In this document: positions 44,977 to 58,311 of the stretch, piece after piece
Layout: each line of letters starts with the position of its first letter
Position numbering within the stretch: position 1 is the first letter of the stretch
NCBI GenBank assembly: GCA_963971285.1
Contig: OZ020251.1
Span: forward strand, 1,302,001-1,366,000
DNA: 64,000 nucleotides
Direction of reading: 5' to 3'
DNA from: Astropecten irregularis
Taxonomy: Eukaryota > Echinodermata > Asteroidea > Paxillosida > Astropectinidae
Position numbers and translations under genes: made by a program
Notes under the pieces: generated by a model
What the model saw: the letters and a program-made list of their open reading frames with translations, nothing else
The model's database searches: none
Told to the model about the DNA's origin: nothing

Positions 44977-47900
44977 TACGAGCGAGGAAAAAACACAAGA
45001 TGATGAACGTGGTAGGGTATAAATATATAGGGGAATAGGGCAGTAAATGCATGACAGAGCCAAGGTTTTATAATTTAATCAATACTGCATTTCTAGAGGC
45101 AGGCACACCTATGCCATCGGCAAATAATGGACTAAGATGCCTTGTATTATTGGGCCATTCGCATAAAATTATCCACAGATATTTCGGACGGGATAAGGGA
45201 TATGATTTTTCTCTGTCTGATGTTCAAATATTTCAATGTATGACACAGGGATGAAAAAACTGTGAAAATAGTACAAATCCTTTAATTCTGGAGCAGAGAT
45301 TAACTAGCAAAATATCATTTAAGGGTAGATTCTTTGGAGGTACGTTAAAAATTCTCCAGTTTTTCTTAAATTGAGTAACATCTACACTATTCAGAGATAT
45401 TCCAGTGCTTCATTCAACGACGGCGATCCAATATACTATGCGCCTATGTGACAAACTACTTATGCTTTTAATAAAATTCCTCTGACCTAATTTCAGTCTA
45501 GCCCTTCGCACCAGGGCTAGTTCCTTCGCTGCAACCTTTCAGTAATCTCATCTCCACGTCTCAATGAAGAAGGAAAAAAAGGAAACGGCCTGAAACGCCA
45601 GCGTGCACGGTGCGACAGTTAATTATATTCAGCGCAATTGCCACAAATATTAATCATATTTTATTAATCAATCTTTAATTTGACAAGATGTTTTAGTTTG
45701 CTCTCTACAACTGCCGGCAGAGCAGACGGACACAGCCAGGTGTGTAATTAATTCTTCTCAACTAATTACGAAGAAAATTTGTTGGGATTTTTTTATCGGT
45801 TCAATTTATGCATGGTTTATGCAGCTCTCCATACAAAATAATTAAAAAATAACATGATAGAGAAATTATGTTCTTTGCCCAACGATTCAAGTTGACAAGC
45901 AATTTTTAAGATAATTAGGATATTTTCTGAATTTATCTATAGAGCAAATGCTGATCTCAGGGGAAAATGTTGGAACTGGTTTGCAAAAAGGACGGTTTAA
46001 TAACTGCCTTGATCAGACAGAATTTGTTCATAAAAATGATATTTTGTTGATGTTGACAGTTAATTTGACACAGCGGTGTCATCTCGTAATAGCCTCAATC
46101 TTTCCATATCCTCTAAGATTTAGCAAAATTAAGCAGCTAGAGTTTGAATGAATAAAATACCCTTTCAACACTACATTACAAGTTAATTTCAAAACTGTGA
46201 ATATTAGAAAACAGCATCAGAATCATTACTAACACGAATGTTGTGCTATAAATGTGAGGAATATTTTAATACAGGGCTCTGGTTCAAGACCTCAGGCTAA
46301 ATTTTATTCTCGTTCCTTTGAATCAAAAATCAATTAACTTAGGTCATTTTTTTCTCTCTCTCTCGAATTATTCATAAATGTACGGGCAAAATACTGACAT
46401 TTTTTTAAGGGAGGGGGGCTGAGGTTCAACAATGAAAGAAAAGGAAATAGAAAGGCTTGGTAAATTCTCAGAGGAAGGGGAAAAATTGTGGACAATGCCC
46501 AACAAAAGTAAGAAGTGGGCCTCTAATTTAATTTCAATTTTTCACGTGATCACACTCAACCATTACTAAATGGATCTTGCTGTACAAACAAAATATATAT
46601 TTCCACACATGTACACGTACAGTATACTATGTACAATGTATTGAAATACATTTGACAGGCCTACACACGTTAAAAATAAAATTTACTAGTCTTTTGTACC
46701 GCACATAGAATTATGTGAGCAAGTACTCTGATCATAAATGATATTGTAAACAGGAATATGTAGGGAAATAATGAAAAGGTCGATGTGGGTAAATTGAGAG
46801 AATAAAATGAAGTCAATTCAGACGACCTTGGTCTTCATTCAACTGTTATCCTCAGAAATTCTCTCGATCTTTTCACCATACGTACAATTCTTTGCACTAA
46901 GAATTGTGAATTGTGAATGTTTGAAAATACACATTGAAAAATTATATCAGAACACGAATTGGCTCGAGAAAATTAACATAACAGAAAATTCACTCCCATT
47001 CCAATTTTGTCATTGATGAATGTGAATACGATACGGCTGTACTTACTACATAAGTTTTATATTTCATATTACTCACAGTGGCAAATGAAAAAATTTCCAG
47101 AACACCTTTATTTAATTCATCCGTGATTATAGAGACAAAAAACGTTCAGTTCTTCAGTTTATCTCGCAAAGCAAAACACTGACTACTTTTCTTTGAAACT
47201 GACTCAAGATGAACGTGCAAACTGAGCGCATTCAATTACTATGTACAATCAATGACGTTTGAACTAATGTCAAACATTACATATGGGTACTTACATTAAC
47301 ATCACATACACTTGCTTATGTCCAGTACGATCGATGTCAGTAGTGTAGGATCGTAGCAGACCATACAACTGAATCAGCAGACCAACGAACAAACCAAACT
47401 ATGGACAGTGGGTTTGTATCAGTGCATTGCGTCCATTCCTTTTAGTCCGAGCATGATGGTTAGCAGTAATGAGAGGAAGTATTACTGAACAAACGCAGGT
47501 GAGAATCTAGAATCTAGGATTGTGCCATTCTACTATACCAGCTTCCACCTTGATCTTGCTTCAATGTCAGATGCTGGCAATCAATGTGAGGTACCGGACA
47601 GGAGAAGTGATTGTTCAAGCTCCGCTGTTCTCTCAAAGCAAACCCCCTTAAACCACACCACGATGACGGCAGGGCATCCCTCCTCAAGCTAGGACTAGGA
47701 GAGAAGAACTTGGGCCTCGTCGGTCGGTCCCAATAACCGGGGTCTCGTCCGTCTGTAGGTCGGCGATGTTAGCCTTGCAGTGACTGGACTAGCACATATG
47801 GTGATGGTATAGCTGTGACACTGTACCCTAGCCATACATGGAGACAATAATGAACAACCCCTTACTCTACAGTGTGGCTTTATAATAAATTGGCCTTTGG

Positions 47901-49312
47901 TACTGCCTCCCCAATATATGCCATGTAGGTCCTACGCCTATTGTTATTATATTGTGTGTGTACTGTACACATAAACACATGCCAGTTCATTCAATGCTTG
48001 AAATGCATGCACGAGGCCCTTATCATTATCATCATACATAGACCCTCTTGGCCCATAGTAAGAAAATGAGGTAGACTACTCATGCATTATTCATGAGGTG
48101 GGTCTGGCTGATTAGCATATAACTGAGTGAGTGGCTTTGATTGGCTGTCTGGCACTTCCTCTTGTTTTATGCTCCATTGAGGAAATGCTGCATTGTGGGA
48201 GAATTGACTGAATTCCAGGGCATTATGCTGTGTCCTTATTATGAAAAGACATTACACAGATATGGCCAGTGCAATAGAAAGACTTGTTTCTGTTCCATCC
48301 TAAACACAAGATTCAGAAGGGAGGTAGATTTTTTTTCTCGTCAGTGACAGAGTATTAGTCAGCTGCAAGGATGCAGTGTATAATTTCACACAGGGTAAAT
48401 TTACTCTACGGTATAAAGGGAAACTGCACAGAGTTTGACTACAAAATGAACAATCTCCAATCTGTGTGAATTTCATACAACCTGCATTTCTTATGTTTCA
48501 GATTTGATAGACAAAAGTCAGCCTCATTTTCAAGTATCAAAGGAACGCATAAAGAGACATGCTGGTACTGTCGTCAAGGTAACTTCAATTTCACCGTAGC
48601 AACACAACCATCCATATTTCTTGATTTATAAATGCTGGTTTTGGGACAATGCAAAATGAGTACCATTAAAAGTCACAGAGTCAATACAATGAGTGAAGGC
48701 CTACAATGAACAAACAAAGCAAAATAAAGCAAAACAAAAGCAAACCACATCGTCAAATTCTGTGATAGATTACACACTTCACCCACAGCCAGCATTATAT
48801 ACAGTCAACACTAAATCCAAAACCAGAACAGATATTCAAAAGAATAATGATCCATTTTAGCAGACAATGGAAAGCAGAATTGTGTGGATTGTGTTCACAA
48901 TGGAAGCATTGTTATGTAAATGAGGTCGAGGCATTATCAAGACACCTGTCCACCTGCGTAGTCAACATGCTAAACATAACGGACGGCCACACACAGCACA
49001 GTTTGCATATTAACAACACAAATGCATCATTTTACTAAACTTGAATAATTACCCTGAAAAAAGCAGTTGAATTGGGCACTGTACATGTGCTCAAATTGCA
49101 GGCGACAAGGGGCCAGTGTTTGCATATTTTGCCTGGGAGTGGTCCGGTAATTTCTAAAAATCTTACTCTTCCAGTGGACGGGCTGATATTTGATGAAACC
49201 TAAGAATGATGAACAATCTCCAATAGCAGGACTTCCATCGTCCAATATTCTACTCCTCCAATTGTCACTACTTCATAAAATACTGATGGGATGAATATTC
49301 TCAGAGGTCAGC
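44977..49312. other. Repeat-poor noncoding DNA
   Basis: No gene or clear mobile element was recognised. The segment 45615-45690 is rich in TTAATTA/TAATCA words. A moderately G+C-rich patch at 47440-47780 could hold a noncoding exon or promoter, but I saw no decisive signal. An interval free of repeats like this next to a developmental gene is where conserved noncoding elements are often found. Confidence 0.4.
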
Positions 49313-49908
49313 TGGGGCCAATCTCATAGAGCTGCTTATAGGCACAGAATTTACTTAAGCATAAAAGGTCTTCCTTGATCAGACAGGATTACCAACCACA
49401 TTTTCATGTGATGTTCACTGCTTATGACTTGTATTCGGCCATTGTTTGCTGAGCATAACATTCACAAGGAGTTTAGACTGGCATATTAATTTGATTCACC
49501 AAGGTTTTTTGGTGCTTAAAGGTAGTATCATACATGTACTTTGGTAAGAGACCAAAACAGAAATGTTCACAGATTTACGTATAATTTTCAGGGTATGAAC
49601 TATGAAGATGGTAGTGGTAGAAACCTACCGCTAAAAGTTTTCCGCCTGAAATGGTGTATTTATCCTGAAATCAGTCAAACAACAATTTTTTTTGATCTTT
49701 TAAATGATCAAAAATAAAAGAGAAAAGACTTAAGAAATACTGTTGTCGTTTTTCACTTTTTTCAAAAAAAGTGGGCACCGTATGGGACTGAAATTTTCAC
49801 AGCTGACTGTTCCTGTATCTTCCTTGATATTTTTGCCCATGAATCTGTATTTCTTTGACAAAAAGAGTATGATACCACCTTTAAGCAGCTCTATGTGACT
49901 GACCCCTG
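49313..49908. mobile_element. GGGGCCAATCTCATAGAGC element interrupted by a TTAA element
   Basis: The ends GGGGCCAATCTCATAGAGCT and 'gcagctctatgtgactgacc' plus CC are inverted repeats. Without the inner insertion the element is about 230 bp. It belongs loosely to the GGGG...CCCC palindromic group. Confidence 0.7.
49520..49880. mobile_element. TTAA-flanked element nested in another element
   Basis: TTAA at 49516-49519 and 49881-49884 flanks ends AGGTAGTATCATACATGTAC and 'agtatgataccacct'. The body matches 28981-29348. The outer element reads 'ggtgcTTAAgcagctc' across the insertion point, which confirms TTAA as the target. Confidence 0.85.
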
Positions 49909-50127
49909 GTTAGGAAGCTAGTCATTTTACTGAATCAAATATTCGGGAGCACAGCATCACAGTTTGACTGCGATTCAGGGGCTGGCATGGGCCAGGGTCC
50001 ACTCCATGGATGAACGCACATCCATTGTCTGCCTATTGTAACTAGTCACCTGGAAACAGTACACAGAAGGTATTAAGCATATAAAGGTCTCCTCAACTGC
50101 CCCCCCCCCCCATTCAGCCCCACCCCC

Positions 50128-50335
50128 AGAAAAAGAGTGATAAAAAGTTCAACAAATCTTCCCACAAGATAAATCCATCAGAATTTTTGTTTCTTTTCTT
50201 CTTGAAGAATTTAGGAACGTAATGTTTATTGAAACAGAAAAGAGTGATAAAAAGTTCATCCAATCTGCTCAAAGCATTTAAATCATCATAATCTTTCTTT
50301 CTTTTCTTTTTCAATGAGAGATGTGGATTCTAAAT
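50128..50335. repeat. Direct duplication, ~107-bp units
   Basis: 'agaaaaagagtgataaaaag' near 50128 recurs as 'cagaaaagagtgataaaaag' near 50236; 'tttcttttcttcttgaagaa' has a matching 'tttcttttctttttcaatga' later. Two diverged copies. Confidence 0.65.
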
Positions 50336-51985
50336 CTCAACACACAATAATGCTGCTGGACACAATGTCGCCACGGTAACAGAAGGCCTCCCATTGGTTG
50401 TCATGCAGAATAGCCTGGAGAAAGGAACTTAGAGGACAATGATCGATCCGAGTGCTTGACGCAAGTCCACGCATCACACAATCCCATTGTTCAAATTCTC
50501 AAAGCATTTTGTTCAACCCCCCACAGGGCGAAACAAAAATCTGAAATACCGTTGTGACGATACACATACGGATGTGATTGTGTCATTGTGATTTGACTCT
50601 GTGTGTGTCGGGTTTTTGTTGTAGCCATTTTTTCCATATTTGCAAGTTTATAAAAATAAATAAATATAACTTGGAAGGGGAATTTATTTCTTTGCAAGGA
50701 GAGTACAGGCTGTGTATATTATTACATACAGCACAATCAATCATATAGTTTCCTGCAATCTATACACACATACAGTGTATATGGGCTAAGCACAAGTGAA
50801 GTTGCTATTTTATTTGGCCTTGTAAATTCACAAAGCCGTATTGATAAGTGACTGCAATTTTCTTAAGGAAGAACAGAGGAATGAAACTTCCATTATCCTG
50901 GTACGTAAAACAGATTTTTAATCAGGATTTTGAAAACATCAATAAATAAACAAACTAACACAGACCAGAACAAGAGAATAAATAAGGACATCAAAGTAAA
51001 CACCGGTGACGGTAAAAACAAGACAATAATTCTGCCGTTCAATTATCATTCACACTTCTAGATTCATTCTTATTGTCTATATTTTTTTTTTCTGTACCTT
51101 AGCAACACTCTATTTCTTTAATCAATTCCAAAGAATGATTTATAACGCATATTGATTATTCATAATTATCCTGAAATCAAAACAGAAACGAAGAACCTAA
51201 CGTCTTCAAACATTCACTTAAAGGTAATCGGTTCCGATATCATATCTAAATATTAATCTCTCTATTTCAAGATGTTTTTTTCTTTGTTGGTATTAAAAAA
51301 AATAAAAAATAAAACCATGGCATACAAGTTGTGTGTAATCCGGTAGCAATCCTCTCTATCATCTAAGATTGTCTGGGAATTTGCCGACCTGCTTAGAATC
51401 ATTGGCACAGTGTGAGCGTACACACACTGGGGCCGTTGGTTGCGTTGCTCTGCCCTTTTCGTTTTCCGCACTTGACTGAACTTGCACTTTTTCTCAGAGG
51501 TCATTTCGGTCTTGACTCGTGCTGACTTCGTCAAATCCTTAGTGCAACCAAGAAGGATACACTGAGGATATTTTTACCCAGGTTTTGCGAGGCTCGTAAC
51601 CACTGCACATATTGATATTATTGATCAAGATATTTTGTGGTTATTTTATATTTATTTAAATGATTTAATAATGACCTAATTCATTATTTATTTATCTTCG
51701 CAGATTATGTACACTGTATGAATGATGAACGAACATACATGTACATTCAAATTAAGTCTTCCACGCCGGAATTTTTTTGTTAAACTAGGGCCAAATACTA
51801 CCTTCTCAAAGCCAAGACAATATTTATTTCACCAATAGGTCCAATATTCTCTTCTATTCAAGGGAGAGTAGGCTGTTTGATTTCTAACAATTAAGGCCAT
51901 TTTTTTCTCAGCACAAGAGCCACTTTTTTCATCACTATAGGGCTTTTATTATTTCCTCAAAAAAATAGCCAATATTTTACTTCCG

Positions 51986-52160
51986 GGGCCAATACTCCTA
52001 CCCCTATATCCAGGGCCAATATTTTTACCCCTATCCGGGGCCAATATTATTACCCCTATCCAGGGCCAATATTTTTACCCTTATCCAGGGCCAATATTCT
52101 TACCCCAATCCAGGGCCAATATTCTTACCCCAATCCAGGGCCAATATTTTTACCCCTATA
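51986..52160 (+). repeat. 25-bp minisatellite, about 7 units
   Basis: The unit is GGGCCAATATTTTTACCCCT plus ATCCA. Copies differ at a few positions. Isolated single units occur from about 51785 onward, so the array may have grown from them. Confidence 0.9.
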
Positions 52161-53056
52161 TTTTACTATCATTTGAGACTTGTACATGTTCATCTGGATG
52201 TTAAGTTCTTGATAAATGACAACAATTGACGTGATGGATTGATATAATGAATTTGACAGACCTCGGATATCCAACGGAGAGAGGACGTAGTCCACCTTTA
52301 AGTCATTTAAATGCAGCCAAGCATGTTGATATTCAGACAGTTATTTATTACTTTATGTTTATTCATGTGTATATTCTAATTGCATTTATCCCATGGTGGG
52401 CTTGCAACTCCTACATACAGATCTATCTTAAATAGTCAAGGACTTATATTATATAGTCCGAATAATTAACAATGTGCAAACAAAAGCGGTATTTCTTCCC
52501 ATGCCAATATGAAAAACATATGTTTTTATCAAATTGACTCATAATTTTTGTTCAAACGTATGTCGTTTTTAATATGCATTGGAATGGAACATTTGTGAAT
52601 ATGTCAAACTATTCAAATAACATAAAGTGGATATTCTTTATTTTTTTGACAAGAACTGAACAAAAACAACAAACCAATTGAACGGTCATATACTTTTACT
52701 ATGCTTCATTTTGACACCTTGCGGCTAAATTACCTTAAATTCCCTCATTTTCTCATAATTACATTCATTGCCAAGCAAAACAGTGCTCAATAGGAATGAC
52801 AACGCCTGAGGATGTTTCTTGAGATGAAACGCGCTCGTTCTTCTCTGGCCGTTTTCAAGATCGTTGTTCAGTCGTCGAGAACACACAAACCTGGTCATTA
52901 CATGCATGCCACTGCATCATACGTTACGCTTCATTAACCACATGCCTTGACAGGGCACCGGCGCTTTCTTCACCGGTTCCCTTAATTTGCATTCACAGCT
53001 GAAACAATGCCTGGCTGCCGATGGCCGACGCGGCCGGGATACTGTGATGGGGGGGG

Positions 53057-53150
53057 ATATATATATATGCAGGGTACCGGTGACAGGACAAACAGCAGAA
53101 GCGTAAGACTCGCATCAAGGCTTGGCTAGGATAATCCAGCAGAGCACGGT
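53057..53150 (+). promoter_or_regulatory. Possible TATA promoter
   Basis: A run of eight G is followed by ATATATATATATG (53057-53069) and then a G+C-richer stretch with several CpGs. A start site near 53090-53095 would give about 60 bases of leader before the first ATG at 53151. The same run could be a plain AT microsatellite. Confidence 0.3.
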
Positions 53151-53252
53151 ATGGAACACCGACCGGTACGGCTCTGCACCGCGGCCTGGCATTATGAAAG
53201 ATACTCAGTGGAGCGTGAACAGCAAGTCGGGCGACAAAAGCAGCCGCGAAAG
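53151..53252 (+). CDS. Possible first coding exon, unrecognised
   Basis: Starting at the first ATG after the TATA-like run, 34 codons read MEHRPVRLCTAAWHYERYSV and then EREQQVGRQKQPRK. They end at CGAAAG before GTATTA, a fair splice donor in phase 0. The peptide is basic and matches no family I know. If unspliced, the frame continues 18 more codons to a stop, giving 52 residues. G+C content and CpG density are higher than in the DNA around it. It points away from SoxD, so it would belong to a separate, divergently placed gene. Without a second exon or transcript it stays a hypothesis; chance is at least as likely. Confidence 0.2.
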
Positions 53253-56200
53253 GTATTAAAAAAGAACAGGGAGCCTATAATTCCACAAGCATCTTTTCTT
53301 CCTGAATGATTATACTAATGGAATGTCAGTCGACGGGACATTTCAAAAGATACGAAGAAGAAGAGAAAAAAATCAATCAGTTTCCTTGAAACATTACGTA
53401 TACACAGAGCAAACCCAAAAATATCAATAAAAATACTCGTCAAAAACAAAAAGAAAATTCTAAAAAAAAACATGACTGCAATATTCCTAAGTGTCTTCCA
53501 CTGACTAGTCATCCATAAACAATGACAGGTGAATTGGATTCTGTTGAAGGTATGCAGAATCCCAAACATACACCTGATTCTCAGTCAATCAATTAATTAA
53601 TCAGAAATGAAAATGAACTAACATCAAACTATGGTTATTTCAATTCTACATTGAACATTTGTAAGCTATAGTATGTACATTCAATCAGTCCAGATAACAT
53701 CAATTTGATTTGACTAACATCTAGAAGAGTTTGTCAGGAATTTCCAGATTAAAAACTTCTGTATGATTGCATGTATTATTATGTAATGTAAAAGATTCGC
53801 AAGAATCAACATAATTATTTTTAATTTCTAGTCAGAAAGCTCACTACACATATTTACAATTATTGAACCTAATTTCAGTGAGATATTATCCTCTTCAATG
53901 AAAATCCAAAAGATTACACCGGCTGATTTCAGTTAAAACAAACAAAATGAAACTTAACAGGACCATGTTCATATATTCACTAATAAAAACAGAAATTTGT
54001 CATTTTCTCAAAAAAAAAAAAGATTGATGAAATGATTACAGGCAACTTTAATGATGTAATTTTATAATTAAAGCTGATTGGAATGGATGCTCCATTCTTA
54101 AAACCAACCACAACCAATCCTATAACCTTCAACCTTTACTAAAGCAAATAAATGGCTTACAGGGAATTTAAAACAACAACAAAACAAAATCACAAACTGA
54201 GAAAAAACAACATCGATTTGGCAGAAGGCCAAGAGTCCAGTCAGACTACTGATTTCACAGCAGAATAACTACCTCCATCTCTAATGACGAAACTGGACAA
54301 ATACTTCAAGAATTTCCACGGGCCGGGAGCATACATGTATGTTAAATACAGAGTGTTAAGAATAGAATGTGAACATCTGTCCACAACAAAAGATAAAGCA
54401 AACACAAAGAGGGATTTGTATAATTATATATTGGAAATGATAATATTATTCTCTCTTGAATGAATATGACCAGAGGAGTAAACATGGTTCGTTGTATACG
54501 TGTACGTGAGCTTCAGGAGTAAATCTAGATGAGTAATGAAAGACAGTCAAATTTTTCCCTGCGTGTTCTTGCACGCTTTCATTTCACAAATTGATCTGCT
54601 CGGCCATTGTGGATGTTCAACGAGTACTAATTGAATAGGACAGCCTACATCTCAATCCAACCAAACAATTCTAAGCAAAGATAAAAAACGATAGGCAAGG
54701 TTTCTCTGCATAGCACTTAGGGTTAGCTGAATACATGTATATTAATTCACCAATAATCAGCAGCAATGGTTTACGACAAAAAGGCGAAAAAAAACACAAA
54801 ACAATATGGATAATGGTTAAAAAAAAAAAGCTGGATGTGAATATGGATGTGCGGCACTCGTACACATGTGTTTTGTGTGAACAATCTGCGAGGGCAGAAA
54901 CAATACAGAGTTGTGAGTATGTTTGCGTAGTGCTGAAGCTACGAGTTACTTATTAACTTTGCGATGACACTTCCACGGCGCTGACAATAAAGTGGGGAAC
55001 AACAGCTACGATATGACTCGGGACGGCTGCTTTTGTTCGTCCGTGCGGGAAATCGTGACACACCACGTAATGGAAATATATGCTCCGCGCCCATTATGCT
55101 TGCAAATTTAGTCTGGCCTACAAATCCCTCCCAGTGGATTTCTGCTAATAGTGGGGCCGGGCAATGACCGAGCCATGAGAAATAATTCTTTAAGATGCTC
55201 ACCGCGCATTCTACAGTTATTGAATTTATTAAGTTTGCTTTGTTAAAATTAAGTAGGAAGAAAATCCATACAAACATTTAGCTAACGAGATGCATTCAAA
55301 ATTGGATGAAGCCAAAAGCACACAGCATAATCAATTTGTTTTTGTTTTTACACAAAACTGACTTTTTCATCAAAACATGTCTCGAATTAAATCTTTGAAA
55401 ATGACTACATCAAAGAAATGGGCAAATAAAAGAACGGTAATACGACTGACCGTTCACAAATCCTGCAACATTTCAATTAGCTATACTTAAAGCTTTGGGT
55501 GTCAAGTTGAAATCAGTATATAAACTTGAGAGAAAGACTCATCCTTGTAAACTGAAACTTATAGCACCAAGTTATAGAATTGACAAATAAAAGTGCAATT
55601 TGCGACTGACCATGGAATTACCCAAATGTTAAAAAATAATGCAAGCAAACTGGTCTGGTTTCTTTTAAATGACAACAGATAATGATGGATAAAGTCACAG
55701 AGCACCAGACTACATCAAACTTCGACTTAGTCTGGTACCCCAGAATGAACAAGGCCAGTAATCACTGTGCAATGACTTGCCATGAACTATGATAGCAGCT
55801 GTATGAGTTTCCTAGGTGTAACACAAGGAACCAGACACCTGTTCCTCAAACCATCCAATCACTTTGGAGTTTAACAAAATGCAATGTTTAGACCATGAAT
55901 TCAAATCTTTCATCTGCAAACAATCCTACACAGCTGCAATGAAATGTATCAATTAAGCATCTGAACAGAATTCAGGAAACTTAAATCTCTATCAAAGTGA
56001 TCTTACCCATTTGAAACATCACAGCTCTAGGCTCCTGTGCAAAACAGATCAACAAAAACTCTGCTGACTTTGAAAAATCTTCGGTTCCAGTGAGAAGCTT
56101 ATTGTGCCCTGATCACTGCTAAAGTAGTTCAAACAATCGAACAATGTTTGAAACACAATGCTGTTATGTCTGCGACACTAAGGAATAAGGTCCATTTCAG

Positions 56201-56847
56201 CAAATAATGCAGGTTGTAACTTAAAGGGGCAGTTATGCATCTAATCTCGCCGGGAATTTATCACTGACTGTGACTTCTATCATTATCCATGGACATGAAT
56301 GATGAACACAGAGCCTCTTTAAGTTTAAGGACATACAACCGGTGATAATTCTTTGAAAAATCAAAAGATCATTAGAACATTTGGGTCCAAGTATGCCAAG
56401 ATTTATCTGTTGGTCTCTGATTCTGTAGTCAGATACAAAATTATCACTAAAGAGCACCATATTCACACGATTCATTACACTCCAGTACCTATGATTCCTG
56501 TGAGCTAACATTTAAAGGCCAACGTTTCATGTATACATGAAAGTGCTCTAGATTAAGATTATAAAGAAGAATATCGAGCCTGTTTTGTGTTCAGAAGAGT
56601 AAGGATGATGTATTGATGCTATTTTATCATTGATCTCTACAATTACTCAAGTTGTAGAGTTTAGAGACAAACTTAGAACCAATGACATACACCTGTAGTG
56701 CACAGGTGTCTCAACTTGGCCATAATGTACGAGCTAATCACCACATCTTCCACCAATCAATGCCCACTTTCCATCGATGTAAAACTTCAGGGAACAAAAT
56801 TCACATTAAATAAATAATAAGCCTTTGATAAAAGCCCTTCGGCATTG
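53253..56847. other. Noncoding DNA, one CpG-richer unique patch
   Basis: No repeat family or gene was recognised. The patch 54960-55250 is more G+C- and CpG-rich than its surroundings and repeat-free; a 112-codon minus-strand frame over it has no recognisable family or splice structure, so I leave it as possible conserved noncoding sequence. Confidence 0.35.
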
Positions 56848-57175
56848 AGCCCTCCTCACTCTGACCATTTAGCCTTTGAGAAAGATCCTGCTAGGATTAA
56901 AACATCAGGCCCTCCAAACTCCGACCATTCACCCTTTGAGAAAGATCCTGCTAGGATTGAAATGCCAGGCCCTTCTAACTATGCCTAACTCTGACCATTG
57001 AGCCTTTGAGAAAAATCCTGCTAGGATCGAAATATCAGGCCCTCCTAACTCTGACCATCTAGCCTTAGAGAAAGATCATGCTAGGATTGAAATATCAGAC
57101 CCTCCTAACTCCAAGCATTTGATAAATTCCAGGTCATTTATTGGCTGATGAGCAGTTTATTACTTGTATTGATTA
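56848..57175. mobile_element. GGAGTTAGGAGG foldback family, four-unit copy
   Basis: Four units of about 65 bp contain GAGAAAGATCCTGCTAGGAT and 'caggccctcctaactctgac'. The end is 'ctccaagcatttgataaatt' plus the shared flank 'ggctgatgagcagtttatta'. Confidence 0.8.
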
Positions 57176-58180
57176 GATAAATTAAACAGATCTGCTCAAA
57201 ATTCCTGAAATGAAAATTCCAGCCCATGATGCCAGCTTTAACTGACTGAACCCAACTAGTTCCGAATTCCAAACCGCACACTGAACAAACTCGGAAATCC
57301 GATAAGAATCGTAGAGTGTAGAAGTTTTGTCTGAAAGATTAGGAAGAGACCCAGGGGGCCCCCGCAAACAGACAATGGGTGAGTTTACAAAGGGAACCAA
57401 AAATCAAGAATTGTTTTCTGACCCAGATTAAAGAAACCCTATGTACGCCAAACAATGTCATTGTTATATCTCCTACAAACCGTTAGGCCAAAGTTTCAAA
57501 GTCTATGATCTACGACTACACAACAGAATCAGAATGAGACCATGATGAATCCTAGTACACGTAGCAGACAACAACAACGTATTATCATTTCTCTGCTGAT
57601 ATCCACGTAGAAATTATAATAAGTAAATAAACAGGTTCATGTCTGGAGATGAACGTGTGATTACCAATGGGTAAATATTGCGTTGGACGATGATCATAAT
57701 CGATTACAGCAAATTATAAAACACGCGTTGGCAATCAGCCAAAATCCAGCATAAAAATTGGTGGCAAGCAGCAAATGTAATCAACGACAATTAGATTCTT
57801 TCTTCCAAATCTTGAGACATCTTGCAGATTTTGTAGCAATCCTATGAATTCTAGGAATTCCAAGTTCACAGAAACTAACTGCTGCAGTTGTTCAGAGCTA
57901 CAGACTAGATGAGCTGGCCATTCATCATACAGTTTCAAGACAACATGTACAAACCTTTCCACTCCTACCATGCCTACAGGTATCATGAATTAATTACACA
58001 GGTGTAGGGTTAACATCCAAGTCAAGTAATCAACAGTTTGTTCAAATCAAGAGAAGTCTGACCCTCCTTTTCACCAACCAATATTCATGATTGGAAAATT
58101 TGGCATAACTTCTTCCCTTATTTTCGATAATCATCAAACGACCACAGGGAAACTGACTGAATTTATAGTCATTGGAAAGT

Positions 58181-58311
58181 GAACAAAAGAAAATTGACCG
58201 GAGTGGGATTCGAACCAGAAACCACCGGAATACCGTACCAGTGCTCTATCTACCAACTGAGCTATCCAGCACTATATTGGTGGTGTCCCTAATAATCAAT
58301 TATCTTTGTTC
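58181..58311 (-). mobile_element. tRNA-like repeat between inverted arms, copy 4
   Basis: The minus strand reads arm GAACAAAGATAATTGAT (58295-58311), then 'gggacaccaccaatatag', an A box TAGCTCAGTTGG, a B box GGTTCGAATCC, and the arm GTCAATTTTCTTTTGTTC (58181-58198). It has a duplicated 'tagatagagc' in the D-arm region. This is the fullest copy. Confidence 0.8.

Noticed and set aside
54939-55277. 112-codon minus-strand frame
   Set aside because: No known domain; could be chance in a CpG-richer patch.
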